Notes under the pieces: generated by a model
What the model saw: only the letters and a program-made list of their open reading frames with translations
Database searches by the model: none
What the model was told of the DNA's origin: nothing
Part shown: one piece after another, positions 1 through 7,861 of the stretch
Layout of the letters: the number at the start of each line of letters is the position of its first letter
Position numbering within the stretch: position 1 is the stretch's first letter
Translations under genes and position numbers: made by a program
Assembly (NCBI GenBank): GCA_005882335.1
Contig: VBAP01000042.1
Span: 1 to 39,183 of the forward strand
DNA from: Candidatus Segetimicrobium genomatis
Lineage (GTDB): Bacteria; Sysuimicrobiota; Sysuimicrobiia; Sysuimicrobiales; Kaftiobacteriaceae
DNA length: 39,183 bases
Reading direction: 5' to 3'

Positions 1-171
1 TGGCGCAGGAAAGAAGCGCGCGTCGAGGATCCGGATCCGCACCAGCGCCTCCCACAGCGCGATGAGCAGCAACGGGGAGACAATCGCGATCAATTGCTCC
101 CCCACGGCCACCCTGCGCACAAAGGAAGGAGCTGCCGCGCGGGGGATCGCCCGCTCAGATGAGCGGGACAT
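1..171 (-). CDS. ABC transporter permease, SsuC/TauC type (partial)
   Basis: The first 57 residues of a membrane permease; the rest lies beyond the window edge. A short basic cytoplasmic tail is followed by a first membrane segment (about residues 25-42, IAIVSPLLLIALWEAL), the usual start of nitrate/sulfonate/taurine importer permeases. The ATG (169-171) overlaps the end of the ATPase gene by 17 bp, so the two genes are co-transcribed and probably translationally coupled. The family assignment rests mainly on the neighbouring ATPase and on the form of the N-terminus. The substrate cannot be told, because no binding protein is in view. Confidence 0.75.
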   Translation of the reverse strand, partial: MSRSSERAIPRAAAPSFVRRVAVGEQLIAIVSPLLLIALWEALVRIRILDARFFPAP

Positions 172-961
172 TCGCGGCGACCTCCTCCGCTTTCGCCTTC
201 AGCACTTCCTCGCGAAGCAGTCCCCACAGATGGTGGATGAGTTGCCCGTACGCCGGGTCGGCCCGCATCTCGTAGGCCTGGCGGGGGCGCGGAAACGGAA
301 CCTCCACCACAGCCTTGACCCTCCCAGGGGCGGCCGTCATAACGAGGATGCGGTCTGCGAGCACAACGGCCTCGTCGATGCTGTGCGTGATGAAGACCAC
401 TGTCTTGCGGTTCTCGTCCCAGATCTTGACGAGTTCTGCCTGCAGCAGGACGCGTGTCTGTTCGTCAAGCTCGCCGAAGGGCTCGTCCATGAGCAGGACT
501 TCGGGGTCTGCGGCGAAGGCGCGGGCGACGCTGGTCCGCTTTTTCATCCCTCCGGAGAGCTGGAATGGATATGCGCGCGAAAACCTGGTGAGGCCGACTT
601 TCTCAAGGTAGCGGCTGACTGTACGCGCGATGATGGGCCGAGGCACGCCTTGGATCCACAGGCCGTAGCCGATGTTCTCCTCAACGGTCATCCACGGAAA
701 GACTGAATCTTCCTGGAACACCATCGCCGTCAGCGGTTTGCCGGCGTCGGTCCTGACGATGGTCATCTCGCCCGAGGTGCGGCGCTCCAATCCGGCCATG
801 ATCCGCACCAGCGTCGTCTTGCCGCAGCCGGAAGGACCCAGCAGCACGAAGAACTCGCCCTCGTGGACTGCGAGATCGACAGAGGACAGGGCCGCGACCG
901 GCCCGTAGCCGGTCGGGAACACTTTCGTCAAGCCGCTGAGAACGATTTTGTCCACGGCCAC
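155..961 (-). CDS. ABC transporter ATP-binding protein, nitrate/sulfonate/taurine type
   Basis: ATPase subunit (268 aa) that powers import through the neighbouring permease. With the start chosen here, Walker A is GPSGCGKT at 42-49, the Q-loop glutamine is at 83, the signature LSGGM is at 135-139, Walker B ends in LLMDEP near 156-161, and the H-loop reads FITHS. The segment FQEDSVFPWMTV after the Q-loop is typical of the SsuB/TauB/NrtD group. The start is GTG at 961, because AGGGAG lies 9 nt upstream; the longer open frame to 1054 has an arginine-rich extension unlike the family. The signature is followed by KKR rather than the common RQR. It overlaps the permease gene by 17 bp. Confidence 0.93.
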   Translation of the reverse strand: MAVDKIVLSGLTKVFPTGYGPVAALSSVDLAVHEGEFFVLLGPSGCGKTTLVRIMAGLERRTSGEMTIVRTDAGKPLTAMVFQEDSVFPWMTVEENIGYGLWIQGVPRPIIARTVSRYLEKVGLTRFSRAYPFQLSGGMKKRTSVARAFAADPEVLLMDEPFGELDEQTRVLLQAELVKIWDENRKTVVFITHSIDEAVVLADRILVMTAAPGRVKAVVEVPFPRPRQAYEMRADPAYGQLIHHLWGLLREEVLKAKAEEVAANVPLI

Positions 962-1039
962 CCAGGGATACTCCCTGAGTAGTTCTGAGCGACGCCTCGT
1001 TCCTCTTGCTAACCCTGCGGTGCATCTGACGCTTCGAGA

Positions 1040-1480
1040 CCTTTGTGGCCGCAAGATCCTAGAAACGATTTGACTTCGCGGCGGCTGTGTCTCGGGGCTC
1101 CCCCTCGCTTCGCGGCTCCGTCGGCCCCCGATCGGCCCGCAGGCCTCCCGCTCCCTATCTGCGGCTTGTCCGTAGCGGCGCTCGAGGGGAGCCCACTGCC
1201 ACCCCGCGAAATGACAGAACCATTTCGCGGGGACCCCGCAGTTCGCCCGCCGCCAGCAGGGTCACATCGCACCCAGAAACAATCCGGGATGGGGCTGGTG
1301 GAGGAGCCGCGGAGCGACTGGAGGCGAGCCGTGGCCGCCGTTAGCGAGCGCCGCGTCGCGCAGGGTCGGGCCCTGTACACGGAGCGTAGTCCAGCGAAGT
1401 TGTACAGGGGGGCCCGGAGCAGCGAGCCGACTCGGAGCGAAGCGGCCCTCCACCAACCCCATCGCCCCAGTTTTGCTTTC
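1040..1480. other. Gene-free stretch with dense inverted repeats
   Basis: No convincing gene is seen between the ATPase and the DoxX gene; open frames here are arginine/proline/serine-rich GC artefacts. Three nested pairings stand out. GATGGGGCTGGTGGAGG at 1288-1304 pairs with 1447-1463 (16 of 17). Inside it CCCTGTACA at 1371-1379 pairs perfectly with 1401-1409, and GGGCCC flanks extend this. Separately, CCCCGCGAAATG at 1202-1213 pairs perfectly with 1221-1232 across a 7-nt loop. Short motifs such as CGGAGCGA and GCGAAGCGA recur on both strands. It could be a structured RNA, a compound palindromic element, or remains of a mobile repeat. None of the hairpins has a T-run, so a simple terminator is unlikely. 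Confidence 0.5.
1202..1232. repeat. Perfect 12-bp hairpin
   Basis: CCCCGCGAAATG (1202-1213) and its exact complement (1221-1232) are separated by the 7-nt loop ACAGAAC. The stem is GC-rich at the base and AT-containing at the tip. No T-tract follows on either strand, so termination is not the obvious role. Confidence 0.7.
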
Positions 1481-1481
1481 T

Positions 1482-1961
1482 TCAGCCGACCTGACTCGGG
1501 CGAGTCGAAGCGGGTGCGCGACGACTCCAGAGCACCGAATCAAGCGAGAACGCGCCGGCGCCGGCCAGCAGCAAAGCCAGCGCAATCGCCAGGAGCAGGA
1601 AATCCAGCTCCCATCCCGCGCCACGCGCGCCGACAAAACCGGTGCTGTGGGCCATCTTCACCTTCGTGCTCGTCACCACCATCTCGATCGTCATCAAGGC
1701 TCCCACGTAGCGCACGAGAAGCCCGAGAATCATCGCCATGCCGCCGAAGAATTCCACGATGGAGACGATCCAGGCGAAGATTCCAGGTATGGGGAAGCCG
1801 AGATTCTGGAGGAACCCGGCAAAGCCTGCGGTGCCGGATGGGAACAGCTTCGGGTATCCGTGGACGATGAACGTCGCACCCACGGCGAGGCGTAGGACGA
1901 ACAGCGATGCGTCGCGCCAAGTGTTGGATCCGCGGTTCACAACACTCACCCCCGATGTCAT
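1482..1961 (-). CDS. DoxX family membrane protein
   Basis: A 159-residue protein with four predicted membrane helices. The family hallmark R-L-A-V-G-x-x-F-I-x-H-G-x-x-K-L lies in the first helix (about residues 24-40), followed by FLQNLGFP and the EFFGGMAMILGLLVR segment. DoxX proteins are inner-membrane proteins linked to thiol/quinone redox functions in some bacteria; the exact role of most is unknown. The ATG lies at 1961, but no clear Shine-Dalgarno sequence precedes it; a GTG a few codons downstream is an alternative. It follows the cupin gene by 53 bp in the same direction and may be the last gene of the sugar-catabolic unit, although the palindrome at 1999-2016 could separate them. Confidence 0.88.
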   Translation of the reverse strand: MTSGVSVVNRGSNTWRDASLFVLRLAVGATFIVHGYPKLFPSGTAGFAGFLQNLGFPIPGIFAWIVSIVEFFGGMAMILGLLVRYVGALMTIEMVVTSTKVKMAHSTGFVGARGAGWELDFLLLAIALALLLAGAGAFSLDSVLWSRRAPASTRPSQVG

Positions 1962-1998
1962 GACGGATTTGCCAGGATGGTACAGGAGACGTGTAACA

Positions 1999-2016
1999 GA
2001 TCGACCACGGTCGATC
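1999..2016. promoter_or_regulatory. Palindrome GATCGACC-AC-GGTCGATC
   Basis: A perfect 8-bp inverted repeat with a 2-bp centre, lying at the 3' end of the cupin gene (it covers the stop codon) and about 40 bp upstream of the DoxX start. Its form fits a dimeric repressor site or a small hairpin. No T-run follows it on the minus strand, so an operator for doxX is more likely than a terminator. This is inference only. Confidence 0.4.
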
Positions 2017-3160
2017 AGGAAGGAGTTCTGCGGAAATGCTCCGGGGCAGGCGGAAAGAACAAGAACACCTCAAGCCGGCCTCCCTCGGCCTCATACAGAT
2101 GGGGCCGCGTGGCCACTCGTGCGGTTACGAGGAACTCGGATCCCGTTGACACGCGCATCCCGTTCACCCGACCGCGGCCCCGCCAGACCAGCGCCACATA
2201 CGGGCCTCCGGCGACACTTTCCAACCTGGTCTGGACGACCAGCCGTTTACCGCTGAACTTCCCCAGCCGGAGCGGAAAGATCCACTCTTCCCGGCCTCGG
2301 CGGGAGGTCCGCCCCCGCACGGGTTCCGGCCGCAGATAACAGCGCCTTAGAAGCCCGGGGTCGGTGGCGGCCGCATAATCCACAAACGCCAGACTCTGAT
2401 CGACCGACGCGAATCCTGGGTGCATCTCCCCGGGAGTCAATTCGCGACCGCCGGACTCGCGTTCCAGCATCGTGTACACATCGGATGGCTCCTGGACCTC
2501 GAGCGTCAGCGCCGTCCCCGGACGGTGCGGGATGCCTGCCGGCACGAAGAACCCTTCCCCAATTCGCTGATGGATGACCGGGGACAGTTCCAAGACCCGG
2601 CCGCCGCCGGCGGCAATCGCCTCGGCGAGCACGCGCCGTGTGGTCCCGGGGAACAGCCCGACGTGCGTATAGGGAATCGGCCCTTTGGGCGCATCGAGGA
2701 AGTAATACGCTTCATCCTTCCCGAAGCGCTGTCCGCCGAATCGCGCCGGATGAGCCCAGACATCTTCATCGCGCGCATGAAAGTGGAACCCGATGGTCTG
2801 CGCCGGGTCGAGGATCTTGATCAGGATGGGGAAGTCGGGACCGTAAGCAGCGAAGGCGGGAGGCCCCAGAATATCCCGCCCGCGCATCTGCAGCGCCGCC
2901 GTGAGTTTGATCGGCCCGCCGGGCGCGTCGATCCGGCTGATCCCTTCGTCGGAAATAGGGTGCGGGTTCATGGCGCTGACGGTGGAGCCGATCCACCGCT
3001 CGGGCCGCCACATCCGCGCGCGAGGTACGTACGTGTCGCCCGGCCGGCGGGAGATGGGGAGCCGGCCTCCATCCATATAGAGCCGCCGCACATAGTTTGG
3101 GAGCAGCGGCAGTACTCCCCGATCCAACAACCTGTCCAGCGCCTGTTCCACGCGCCTCAT
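2015..3160 (-). CDS. Cupin protein resembling class I phosphomannose isomerase
   Basis: A cytoplasmic 381-residue protein with a metal-binding cupin core. GFHFHARDEDVW (about 124-135) and KDEAYYFLD (about 148-156) match the shape of the type I phosphomannose isomerase site. GEGFFVPAGIPH and LEVQEPSD, near residues 206-230, are the second cupin stretch. A role as a sugar or sugar-phosphate isomerase is likely, but the substrate cannot be read. The ATG overlaps the stop of the upstream PfkB kinase (ATGA arrangement), so it belongs to the same transcription unit as two kinases and a RuBisCO-like protein. The C-terminal third (residues 265-381) looks like a third beta-rich domain. It could instead be a lyxose-isomerase-like or non-catalytic cupin. 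Confidence 0.72.
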   Translation of the reverse strand: MRRVEQALDRLLDRGVLPLLPNYVRRLYMDGGRLPISRRPGDTYVPRARMWRPERWIGSTVSAMNPHPISDEGISRIDAPGGPIKLTAALQMRGRDILGPPAFAAYGPDFPILIKILDPAQTIGFHFHARDEDVWAHPARFGGQRFGKDEAYYFLDAPKGPIPYTHVGLFPGTTRRVLAEAIAAGGGRVLELSPVIHQRIGEGFFVPAGIPHRPGTALTLEVQEPSDVYTMLERESGGRELTPGEMHPGFASVDQSLAFVDYAAATDPGLLRRCYLRPEPVRGRTSRRGREEWIFPLRLGKFSGKRLVVQTRLESVAGGPYVALVWRGRGRVNGMRVSTGSEFLVTARVATRPHLYEAEGGRLEVFLFFPPAPEHFRRTPS

Positions 3161-4101
3161 GCGCGGCCCCGGACCGCAGCCCCATCCATGAATCGCAACG
3201 TCTCCTCACGGCTGCGCACGCCGGCGGTGCCGCCGACGGCCGTCACGCACAACGCGCCGACCGCGTTGGCGAAGCGGGTCACGCGCTCGATCTCCCAGCC
3301 GGCGAGGGCCCCGGCCAGGAACCCACCGCAGAACGCGTCGCCGGCGCCGGTGGTATCCACCACCTCGACCGCGTACGCGGGCACCTGTCCACGCCAGCCC
3401 GCGCCATCGACATATGCGCCGGCTTCGCCCAGTTTGACGGCTACCACTCCCACGCCTCGCGCCCGGAGAAGGTGAGCGATCTCTACGGAGTCGCCGCGAT
3501 CCGTGACGTGACCCAGCTCATCCTGGTTTCCAAACAGGAAATCCAGGTGAGGTAGACACGGTTCCAGCACCGACATCCACCGGCCGGAGGGATCCCACGC
3601 CAGGTCCATGCTGGTCCGGCATCCTTGCTGCCGTGCCCGCCGGAGTAGTCCCGCAGCCGGCGCGCCGTCGAGTGCGGGCAGCACGAAGCATCCACCCAGG
3701 TGAAAGATCCTGGTCGCGTGGAGCAAGTCATCAGAAATGTCCAGGGGAGTCAATCTGCCGTTGGCGCCGATCAGATGCATGAAGGAACGCTCTCCGCCGC
3801 TGGCCACGGCCACCACGGTCGTGGAGGTCGGCGCCTCCGGCTCCCGCACGACATGCGGCCGCACGCCGTGGTCCACAAGCGCCTGAATCAGAAAGTCGCC
3901 GAACGGATCAGTGCCGACCCGCCCTACGACAGCCGTTTCCACTCCAAGCTTCGCAAGGGCAATCCCGGTCGTGTGCGCGAGGCCGCCCGACCTCAGGCCG
4001 ATGGAGTCAACCAGCGCCAGCCGGCCGCGTTCCGGCCATTCATCTAATGGCCGCACAATCACGTCGGCGACGAGAATACCCATGCAGGTCACGTCCGGCA
4101 T
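3157..4101 (-). CDS. PfkB-family sugar kinase, ribokinase-like
   Basis: A 314-residue ribokinase-fold kinase that transfers phosphate from ATP to a sugar or sugar-like hydroxyl. The C-terminal signature DTTGAGDAFCGGF is at 249-261, with the catalytic base Asp255 in GAGD. The N-terminal signature has a GG at 39-40 followed by ALAKLG and GRVGTDPFGDF at 60-70. The start ATG at 4101 has AGAGGA 8 nt upstream; an open frame extends further but reads through the intergenic spacer. It overlaps the cupin gene by 4 bp and lies 13 bp downstream of the second kinase gene. Substrate specificity in this family cannot be predicted from motifs. Presence with a second kinase suggests two phosphorylations of one sugar. 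Confidence 0.9.
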   Translation of the reverse strand: MPDVTCMGILVADVIVRPLDEWPERGRLALVDSIGLRSGGLAHTTGIALAKLGVETAVVGRVGTDPFGDFLIQALVDHGVRPHVVREPEAPTSTTVVAVASGGERSFMHLIGANGRLTPLDISDDLLHATRIFHLGGCFVLPALDGAPAAGLLRRARQQGCRTSMDLAWDPSGRWMSVLEPCLPHLDFLFGNQDELGHVTDRGDSVEIAHLLRARGVGVVAVKLGEAGAYVDGAGWRGQVPAYAVEVVDTTGAGDAFCGGFLAGALAGWEIERVTRFANAVGALCVTAVGGTAGVRSREETLRFMDGAAVRGRA

Positions 4102-4114
4102 CGATTCGTTCCTC

Positions 4115-5053
4115 TCAGCGTGCACTCGCCTGGACGGCAACCTGGGGAAGCAGCGCGCCCACCTGCTCGGCGTCAATTGTTCCAGGAAGGAGCGTCGTCA
4201 CGTCGGCCGCCGCGGCGGCCACGCCCGTCCGCGCCGCGTCCAGCAGGGAATGGCCGCGGAGCAAACCGACGACCACGCCTGCCGTGAGGCTATCCCCCGC
4301 TCCGATGGTGTTGATGCGCGTCACCTCCGGCGGGCTGAGATGCCACCGGCCCTCGGCCGTAATGAGCGCCGCTCCAGAGGCGCCCATCGTCACGATGACC
4401 TCGCCGCGCGTCTGGGCACGGAGCGTATCGGCAGCGTCGAGCACGTCGTCGACGGACGCCAGCGGCCGCGCCAGGACATCTGCCATCTCCGTCCGGTTGA
4501 CTTTGATCAGGCTGGGCTTCGCCAGGAGACCGAGGCGAAGCGGAGCGCCCGCCGCATCCAGAATGGCGGGGACGCGTTTCACCTCGCGACTCAGTTCGAT
4601 CGCGCGCGCGTAGAAGTTCTGGGGCAGCGCGGCGGGGACACTGCCGGCCAGCACGAGAACCCGGGCGCGCCGCAGACCGGCCCGCAGATGGGCCAGGAGT
4701 TGTTCGTCGATACCGGCGCCGGCCTCCGGCCCCGGTTCGTTGATCACAGTTTCGGCATTGCCTGGATCAATGATCAGGGTGCAGACGCGAGTCGGGCCCT
4801 CCACCCGCACCGCCCGCAGCGAGATGCCGCGGGCCCTGGCGCCTCGGACGATAGCACGCCCGTTGTCGTCGCTGCCGACCAGGCCGATGACAGTGGCCCG
4901 CTCACCGAGCGCGTGCACCGCGCGCGCCACGTTCAGCCCCTTGCCGCTCGCGAGCGCGACGCCGGATTCTCCGCGGTGAATGCGGCCCGGTGAGAAACCA
5001 GGAACCACGATCACCCGATCGAGGCAGAGATTGGGACAGAGGATCAGGACCAC
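4115..5053 (-). CDS. 1-phosphofructokinase/tagatose-6-phosphate kinase family protein
   Basis: A 312-residue PfkB-superfamily kinase of the FruK/LacC branch, which phosphorylates sugar phosphates to bisphosphates. Branch marks are the N-terminal LCPNLCLDR opening, ASGKGLNVARAVHALG (35-50) and NTIGAGDSLTAGV (248-260), with the catalytic base Asp254. The GTG start at 5053 lies inside the last codons of the RuBisCO-like gene (10-bp overlap). There is no good Shine-Dalgarno sequence, so translational coupling is likely. The reading frame stays open far upstream inside the RuBisCO-like gene, but that extension is alanine/arginine-rich and not coding. If it acts as its relatives do, its product is a ketose bisphosphate, which would be a natural substrate class for the adjacent RuBisCO-like protein. 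Confidence 0.9.
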   Translation of the reverse strand: MVLILCPNLCLDRVIVVPGFSPGRIHRGESGVALASGKGLNVARAVHALGERATVIGLVGSDDNGRAIVRGARARGISLRAVRVEGPTRVCTLIIDPGNAETVINEPGPEAGAGIDEQLLAHLRAGLRRARVLVLAGSVPAALPQNFYARAIELSREVKRVPAILDAAGAPLRLGLLAKPSLIKVNRTEMADVLARPLASVDDVLDAADTLRAQTRGEVIVTMGASGAALITAEGRWHLSPPEVTRINTIGAGDSLTAGVVVGLLRGHSLLDAARTGVAAAAADVTTLLPGTIDAEQVGALLPQVAVQASAR

Positions 5054-6276
5054 GAGGGGGAGGCGAGGCCCTGGAAGTAGCGCTCGGCGGCCTGACGCAG
5101 GGCCGCGACGCCTGCCGCGGCGCCGAGGGGGTGGCCAAAGATGGCGGACCCTGCCATCGGGAGGACATCCCGGCCCAGTGTCTCGTAGTTGGCGGCGAGC
5201 GTCTGGGGCGTCAACCCTCCCGAGCACGTGGGGAGGACGGGAGCGATTGCTCCCCACGGCGCCCGCAGCACATTCGCGAGTTCCCGCGTCTGCGCGGGTG
5301 CCTCGGGGCGTAAATATCCTCCCTGCGCGTAGAGATCGAGATAGTCGCCGCCGAGCAGACGCGCGAATCGGGCGAAGACGCGGACATCGATGCCGTTGCC
5401 GGGGTGATGCGCGAGCGCCGACCGGCCGCCCGAATGTACGTAGATAGGCACCTCGGTGGCGGCATCCTCGCTGAGCATCTGCAGCGCGGCCAGCCCTGCG
5501 GCAAACACGTTCACCATCAGGCCGGTGGCCCCGGCTTCCACGGCGGCGCGGGCCGCCTCCAACATCTGATCGGGCCGGCCGGTGAGGTGCGGGCAGTAGA
5601 TCACCCGCTGCCCGGTGTCGTCTTCGACCCGGCGCAAAGCGCGCGAGACCGCCGCGACTCGGGCGTGGAGCGGGCAATACACGGGGTTGTTCATCTTCTC
5701 ATCATCTTTGATAAGATGCACCCCGCCGCGCGCGGCGGCTTCGCACCGCGCCGCCACCTCATCGGGGGTGAGCCCGGCGCCGGGCTTGACGATCCCGCCG
5801 AACAGCAACTCCCCTGGGGGCTGGCGCAGCAACGCGCGCGTCCCGGAAATGCCGAACCGAGGCCCGCGGAATGCGGTGAGGATGCCGTCGGGGAGGACGA
5901 CATCGGCGAGCCGGATCACGTCGGCGAACGGTCGTTCAAAGAGCGGGCCGGCCAGCAGGTACAGCCAGATGGCGGCAAACGGGGAGCCACGCTCGGGCAG
6001 ATTCCCCGCGGGGTAGGCAATGGCGGCGTATCCACGGCCCGGGGCGATCTCGCGCACATCGTGCACGCGCCCCAGCGATCGCGCGTACAGCGCGGTCGCC
6101 GTCCCGCCTCCGGACCACGAACCCGCGCTCTCTTCCAGGGCGATAAATTCAGCGGTGCGGTGCAGGTTGGCGCGCGTCTCGATGTAGTAGATGCCGAGGA
6201 ACGCGTCGGGCAGCGGGCTCCATTGCGGAATACTTGGTTCGGCGTCGCCTGGTGCCGTACCAACTTGATTTGCCAC
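5044..6276 (-). CDS. RuBisCO-like protein (form IV type)
   Basis: A 410-residue protein of the RuBisCO large-chain fold. GGVHLIKDDEKMNNP (184-198) is the carbamate/Mg site: Lys190, Asp192 and Glu193 match K201, D203 and E204 of RuBisCO. GGIVKPGAGLTPDE (160-173) keeps the K175 equivalent (Lys164) but has Gly166 in place of K177. ESAGSW (49-54) matches the E60 loop, CSGG (351-354) the S379/G381 phosphate site, and FGHPLGAAAGVAALRQAAE the C-terminal helix. The mobile loop 6 lysine (K334) and H327 have no evident counterpart, so CO2 fixation is not expected. Known relatives act as enolases (MtnW) or on sugar-acid phosphates (OiaX). The GTG start at 6276 has a purine-rich AGGGGA 8-9 nt upstream. 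It is the first gene of the minus-strand unit and lies divergent from a sugar importer. Confidence 0.9.
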   Translation of the reverse strand: MANQVGTAPGDAEPSIPQWSPLPDAFLGIYYIETRANLHRTAEFIALEESAGSWSGGGTATALYARSLGRVHDVREIAPGRGYAAIAYPAGNLPERGSPFAAIWLYLLAGPLFERPFADVIRLADVVLPDGILTAFRGPRFGISGTRALLRQPPGELLFGGIVKPGAGLTPDEVAARCEAAARGGVHLIKDDEKMNNPVYCPLHARVAAVSRALRRVEDDTGQRVIYCPHLTGRPDQMLEAARAAVEAGATGLMVNVFAAGLAALQMLSEDAATEVPIYVHSGGRSALAHHPGNGIDVRVFARFARLLGGDYLDLYAQGGYLRPEAPAQTRELANVLRAPWGAIAPVLPTCSGGLTPQTLAANYETLGRDVLPMAGSAIFGHPLGAAAGVAALRQAAERYFQGLASPSWS

Positions 6277-6344
6277 GTTTACCTTCCCCTAGTATCAGCC
6301 GCACCGCGCGAGGGCCGGTCCCGCGTATCAAGTTGGTACGGCAC
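6252..6344. promoter_or_regulatory. 18-bp inverted repeat in the divergent control region
   Basis: GTGCCGTACCAACTTGAT at 6252-6269 recurs as its exact reverse complement at 6327-6344, with 57 bp between the arms. The left arm lies inside codons 3-8 of the RuBisCO-like gene; the right arm lies upstream of its start and about 160 bp before the binding-protein gene. Each arm contains TTGGTAC, a GntR-like half site. Two opposed copies around a divergent start region fit a regulator that controls uptake and catabolism together, perhaps by DNA looping. A small mobile element with terminal inverted repeats is the alternative. Confidence 0.65.
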
Positions 6345-6504
6345 TGGCATGCGTGTGCAGGTGATTCGCGACAGGAGGTTTTGGATTCCTCCCCGAAATT
6401 CCTCATCCCCATCACCACAGATCTCTTGAAGAGGAGGTGATGCCAGGAAGACCGCACCCCCTGCGTCATGAAGCGCAGGAGCATGCATTGGGGGAGGAGA
6501 CAGC

Positions 6505-7809
6505 ATGACCGTGCGTCACGTGCGAATGCGGTGGCTGGTCATCACGCTTGCCGCCCTCTTGATAACGACACCCGCCTTATATGCTGCCGACCAGCAGCAA
6601 CTGCTGATCTACCACTGGTGGACGGCCGGCGGCGAGCGGCAGGCGATGCAAGTGATCTTCGACTGGTTCACAAAGAAGAACCCCAACACCAAGATTGTCG
6701 ACAACCCTGTGGCTGGGGGCGGCGGCATCACGTTGAAGACCGTCCTGCTGGGCATGCTGGCCGCCAAGATCCCGCCCGATACCTTCCAATCGTTGAGCGG
6801 GGCGGAGTTGAAGCAGTACGTCGACGGTAACTACGTCGCGCCGGTGGATGACGTCTGGAAGGCGCAGAACCTCGACGCCAACTATCCCACCGTCATTGGG
6901 AAGATGACCACGTTCAAGGGATCGCACTATGGGATTCCGATGAACGCGCACCGCGCCAACTGGCTCTTCTACAACACCAAGCTGTTCAACGAGCTCAAAC
7001 TCACGCCGCCCACGACGGTGGACGAGATGATCGCCGCCGCCAAGCGCATCAAATCCAGCAAGCCCAACGTCGCTCCGATCGCCATCGGCACGCGCGAGAA
7101 GTGGCCGGCGGTCTTCCTCTTTGACGTCACGCTGCTCTCCACCGGAGGGCCCGACGCCTACGAGAAGTTCTACACGGGCCAGCTCAACGTGAAGACCGCA
7201 CCGGAAGTCCGCACCGCCCTGCAAAAGTTCAAGGAGCTGATCCCCTACCTGTACCAGTTCCACGGCGCCAAGACGTGGAGCGACATCGCCGGCCCGATGG
7301 CCGAAGGGCAGATGGGGATGATGGTCATCGGGGACTTCGCCGCGGGGCTGCTGGTGCAGGCCGGATACAAGGAAGGCGTGGACTGGGATGCGGTGGGCTT
7401 TCCCAAGAAGCCGCAGGAAGTCTTCCTGATGATTGTTGACACCTTCGTACGGCCGGCCGGGGCAAAACATCCAGAGGCGACGACGGCCTGGCTGACCAAC
7501 CTCACCGATCCGAAGGTCCAGGGTGAATTCAACATCATCAAGGGTTCAATCGCCATCCACAAGGCCGTGCCCGACACCACCTACCCAGATAGGCTCCACC
7601 AGGAGGCCTCACGCACGTTCAAGAGCAAGCGCATCGTCCCAAGCTCGATCCACGGCGTGCTCGCCCCGCCGGCGTTTCTGAGCGACTGGCAGGATATCTT
7701 GACGCGATTCCTCTACAGCCCCGACGTCAACCGGGCGCTGGATGAAATCACCAGCGCCATGGACCTGGATAAAGTCTCCGAGTCCAGCGGTTGGTACTGG
7801 GCGAAATAG
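6505..7809 (+). CDS. Sugar ABC transporter substrate-binding protein (CUT1, family 1)
   Basis: A 434-residue exported binding protein. Residues 1-27 form a signal peptide (basic start, LVITLAALLITTPALYA, cleavage before ADQQQ). The mature start LLIYHWWTAGGERQAMQVIFDWF and the later NWLFYNTKLFNELKLTPPTTVDEMIAAAKRI are typical of the extracellular solute-binding family that delivers mono- or oligosaccharides to CUT1 importers. The ATG has GGAGGAGA four bases upstream. It is the first gene of a three-gene importer and divergent from the RuBisCO-like unit. No lipobox is seen, which is usual for Gram-negative envelopes. The ligand is unknown. The ATPase is missing from the cluster, as is common for CUT1 systems that share one MsmK/UgpC-type ATPase. 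Confidence 0.93.
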   Translation: MTVRHVRMRWLVITLAALLITTPALYAADQQQLLIYHWWTAGGERQAMQVIFDWFTKKNPNTKIVDNPVAGGGGITLKTVLLGMLAAKIPPDTFQSLSGAELKQYVDGNYVAPVDDVWKAQNLDANYPTVIGKMTTFKGSHYGIPMNAHRANWLFYNTKLFNELKLTPPTTVDEMIAAAKRIKSSKPNVAPIAIGTREKWPAVFLFDVTLLSTGGPDAYEKFYTGQLNVKTAPEVRTALQKFKELIPYLYQFHGAKTWSDIAGPMAEGQMGMMVIGDFAAGLLVQAGYKEGVDWDAVGFPKKPQEVFLMIVDTFVRPAGAKHPEATTAWLTNLTDPKVQGEFNIIKGSIAIHKAVPDTTYPDRLHQEASRTFKSKRIVPSSIHGVLAPPAFLSDWQDILTRFLYSPDVNRALDEITSAMDLDKVSESSGWYWAK

Positions 7810-7861
7810 TCCGCCGCGGCGCTCCCGTTTCGCGACTGGTGAAGCGGGGGCGCCGCCCCTC

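Noticed and set aside
1043..1870. Long plus-strand open frames opposite the DoxX gene and spacer
   Set aside because: Translations are Arg/Pro/Ser-rich with no domain, and the minus strand carries a recognisable gene; they are GC-driven artefacts.
1999..2016. Intrinsic terminator between the cupin and DoxX genes
   Set aside because: The palindrome has only a 2-bp centre and no T-run follows on the minus strand, so it is listed as a possible operator instead.
5054..5677. N-terminal extension of the FruK/LacC-like kinase
   Set aside because: It overlaps the RuBisCO-like gene on the same strand and is Arg/Ala-rich; a GTG at 5053 gives the normal family length.
6431..6504. Near-perfect extended ribosome site GAGGAGGTGAT and a 22-codon frame before the sugar-binding-protein gene
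   Set aside because: The ATG lies only 2 nt after GGAGG, too close for normal initiation, and the peptide has no leader-like features. The frame's TGA overlaps the binding-protein ATG, so a coupled leader is not fully excluded.
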